Shown here piece after piece: positions 6,939 to 8,951 of a stretch of 8,951 nucleotides of DNA (positions are counted from its first letter, which is position 1; the number at the start of each line of letters is the position of its first letter). A program made the position numbers and the translations under genes. Source of the DNA: Bacteroidota bacterium (GTDB lineage Bacteria; Bacteroidota; Bacteroidia; Bacteroidales; VadinHA17); NCBI GenBank assembly GCA_030631445.1, contig DAOVLD010000053.1, forward strand, positions 1-8,951, given 5' to 3'. The notes under the pieces are model-generated. The model made no database searches, was not told the DNA's origin, and saw only the letters and a list, made by a program, of their open reading frames with translations.

Positions 6939-6972
6939 TTGTTTTTACTTACTGAAAAAATATATATGTTTG
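6939..6972 (+). promoter_or_regulatory. Bacteroidota-type promoter of gdhA
   Basis: TATGTTTG (6965-6972) matches the Bacteroidota -7 consensus TAnnTTTG exactly. A TTG at 6939-6941 is the nearest -33-like element, but its spacing of 23 bases is a little longer than the usual 19-21. Transcription would start near 6977 and give a leader of about 28 bases that is A-rich and lacks a Shine-Dalgarno sequence, as is common in this phylum. The 8-base palindrome AACATGTT (6924-6931) lies just upstream and could be a regulator site. The rest of the 6744-7004 gap shows no gene. Confidence 0.5.
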
Positions 6973-6980
6973 CCGGATAA

Positions 6981-8345
<1,365 letters not shown>

Positions 8346-8373
8346 GAAAAACCTACCAATCTGACTGAAATAT

Positions 8374-8405
8374 GGCTGCCTCGAAATTGAGGTGGCCCTT
8401 TTTTT
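8374..8405 (+). terminator. Intrinsic terminator of gdhA
   Basis: GGCTGCCTC (8374-8382) pairs along its whole length with GAGGTGGCC (8389-8397), with seven Watson-Crick pairs and two central G-T wobbles, around a 6-base loop. After one C comes a run of seven T residues (8399-8405). It begins 28 bases after the gdhA stop codon and should separate gdhA from the tatD-like gene. Confidence 0.9.
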
Positions 8406-8432
8406 ATTTTATTATATAATTAGAGTGTAAAG

Positions 8433-8951
8433 ATGCAATTTATTGATACTCATTCACATCTGTACTTGCCTGAATTCGATAATGACCGTGATGAGGTAAT
8501 AAACAGAGCTGTCCGGCAGGGAATAGAGAAAATATGTCTTCCCAATATAGACACCCGGTCAGTTAAACCAATGATGGGTCTTGTAAATAAATATCCTGAT
8601 TTTTGCTTTCCTATGATGGGGCTTCACCCAACCTCGGTGAGAAAAAATTACCGTGATATACTTAAAAAAGTTAAGGAGCATCTTCTAAAAAAGAACTTCA
8701 TTGCTATAGGTGAAATTGGCATTGACCTTTATTGGGATGATACCTATAGAAAAGAACAAATGAAAGCTTTCAGAGAACAAATTACTCTTGCTATCGATAA
8801 TCACCTGCCGGTAGTTATCCATATCAGGGAATCATTTGATGAGGTATTTCAAATACTTGATGAATTTAAACCTGATTACCCAAAAGGAATATTTCATAGT
8901 TTTACCGGTAATTTAAATCAGGCCCACCGTGCCATAGCAATGGGATTTAAA
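8433..8951 (+). CDS. tatD: TatD-family metal-dependent DNase (3' end beyond the window)
   Basis: The first 173 codons of a gene cut by the right edge; the family is usually about 250-260 residues. TatD proteins are cytoplasmic, amidohydrolase-fold, metal-dependent nucleases (3'-5' exonuclease or deoxyribonuclease activity). Visible metal-site motifs are DTHSHL with H7 and H9, GEIGID with E94, PVVIHIR with H130, and FHSFTG with H155; the final conserved Asp would lie outside the window. The ATG at 8433 places DTHSH directly at the N-terminus as in other members, so the start is secure. There is no Shine-Dalgarno sequence. The gene begins only 27 bases after the gdhA terminator T run, leaving little room for a promoter; I see no clear TAnnTTTG, so some expression may come from read-through. 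The exact paralogue (TatD, YcfH or YjjV type) cannot be told from this fragment. Confidence 0.93.
   Translation, partial: MQFIDTHSHLYLPEFDNDRDEVINRAVRQGIEKICLPNIDTRSVKPMMGLVNKYPDFCFPMMGLHPTSVRKNYRDILKKVKEHLLKKNFIAIGEIGIDLYWDDTYRKEQMKAFREQITLAIDNHLPVVIHIRESFDEVFQILDEFKPDYPKGIFHSFTGNLNQAHRAIAMGFK

Overview
The window looks like ordinary chromosome from a member of the Bacteroidota (Bacteroidales/Marinilabiliales-like). The DNA is A/T-rich, start codons have no convincing Shine-Dalgarno sequence but are preceded by A-rich leaders, and the glutamate dehydrogenase gene has an exact match to the Bacteroidota -7 element (TAnnTTTG). This placement rests on style and protein family resemblance; no marker gene is present. 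All five genes are on the + strand. I see no RNA genes, CRISPR array, insertion sequence or phage gene.

Layout: positions 1-117 are a leader with three perfect tandem copies of ATTCCAAT. Next comes a two-component pair that overlaps by one base (TAATG): a soluble histidine kinase (118-1713) and an NtrC-type, sigma-54-dependent response regulator (1713-3080). After a 207-base gap carrying a 14-base perfect palindrome just before the next start codon, there is a 1151-residue protein (3288-6743) of the PEP-synthase/PPDK ATP-grasp superfamily. It is not a PEP synthase: ahead of the ATP-grasp it carries a GAF-like sensor, a degenerate receiver and an apparently intact receiver, and it lacks the PEP/pyruvate TIM barrel. 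A 261-base gap with a Bacteroidota-type promoter leads to gdhA (7005-8345), which ends at a clear intrinsic terminator. A tatD-family nuclease gene (8433 onward) runs off the right edge.

The most interesting part is the apparent three-protein signalling unit. The kinase and the ATP-grasp protein begin with the same sensor module: about 80 residues align at a constant offset, followed by an identical FLKEE motif at residues 115-119 in both. The ATP-grasp protein also has a receiver domain with a conserved aspartate (D416), so the neighbouring kinase could have two phosphorylation targets: the transcription regulator and the ATP-grasp enzyme. The end of the enzyme may be a much-diverged phosphohistidine swivelling domain, with SLGSH in place of the usual GGxTxH. 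If so, this would be a receiver-controlled ATP-to-histidine phosphotransferase with an unknown final acceptor. That is a hypothesis from reading the sequence. The conserved blocks of this protein resemble a family I recall from database entries labelled PpsA-like, but I know of no assigned function for it.

gdhA and tatD look like independent housekeeping genes. The closeness of gdhA (ammonium/2-oxoglutarate) to a PEP-synthase-like protein invites a carbon/nitrogen link, but the gap and the separate promoter mean this window does not establish one.
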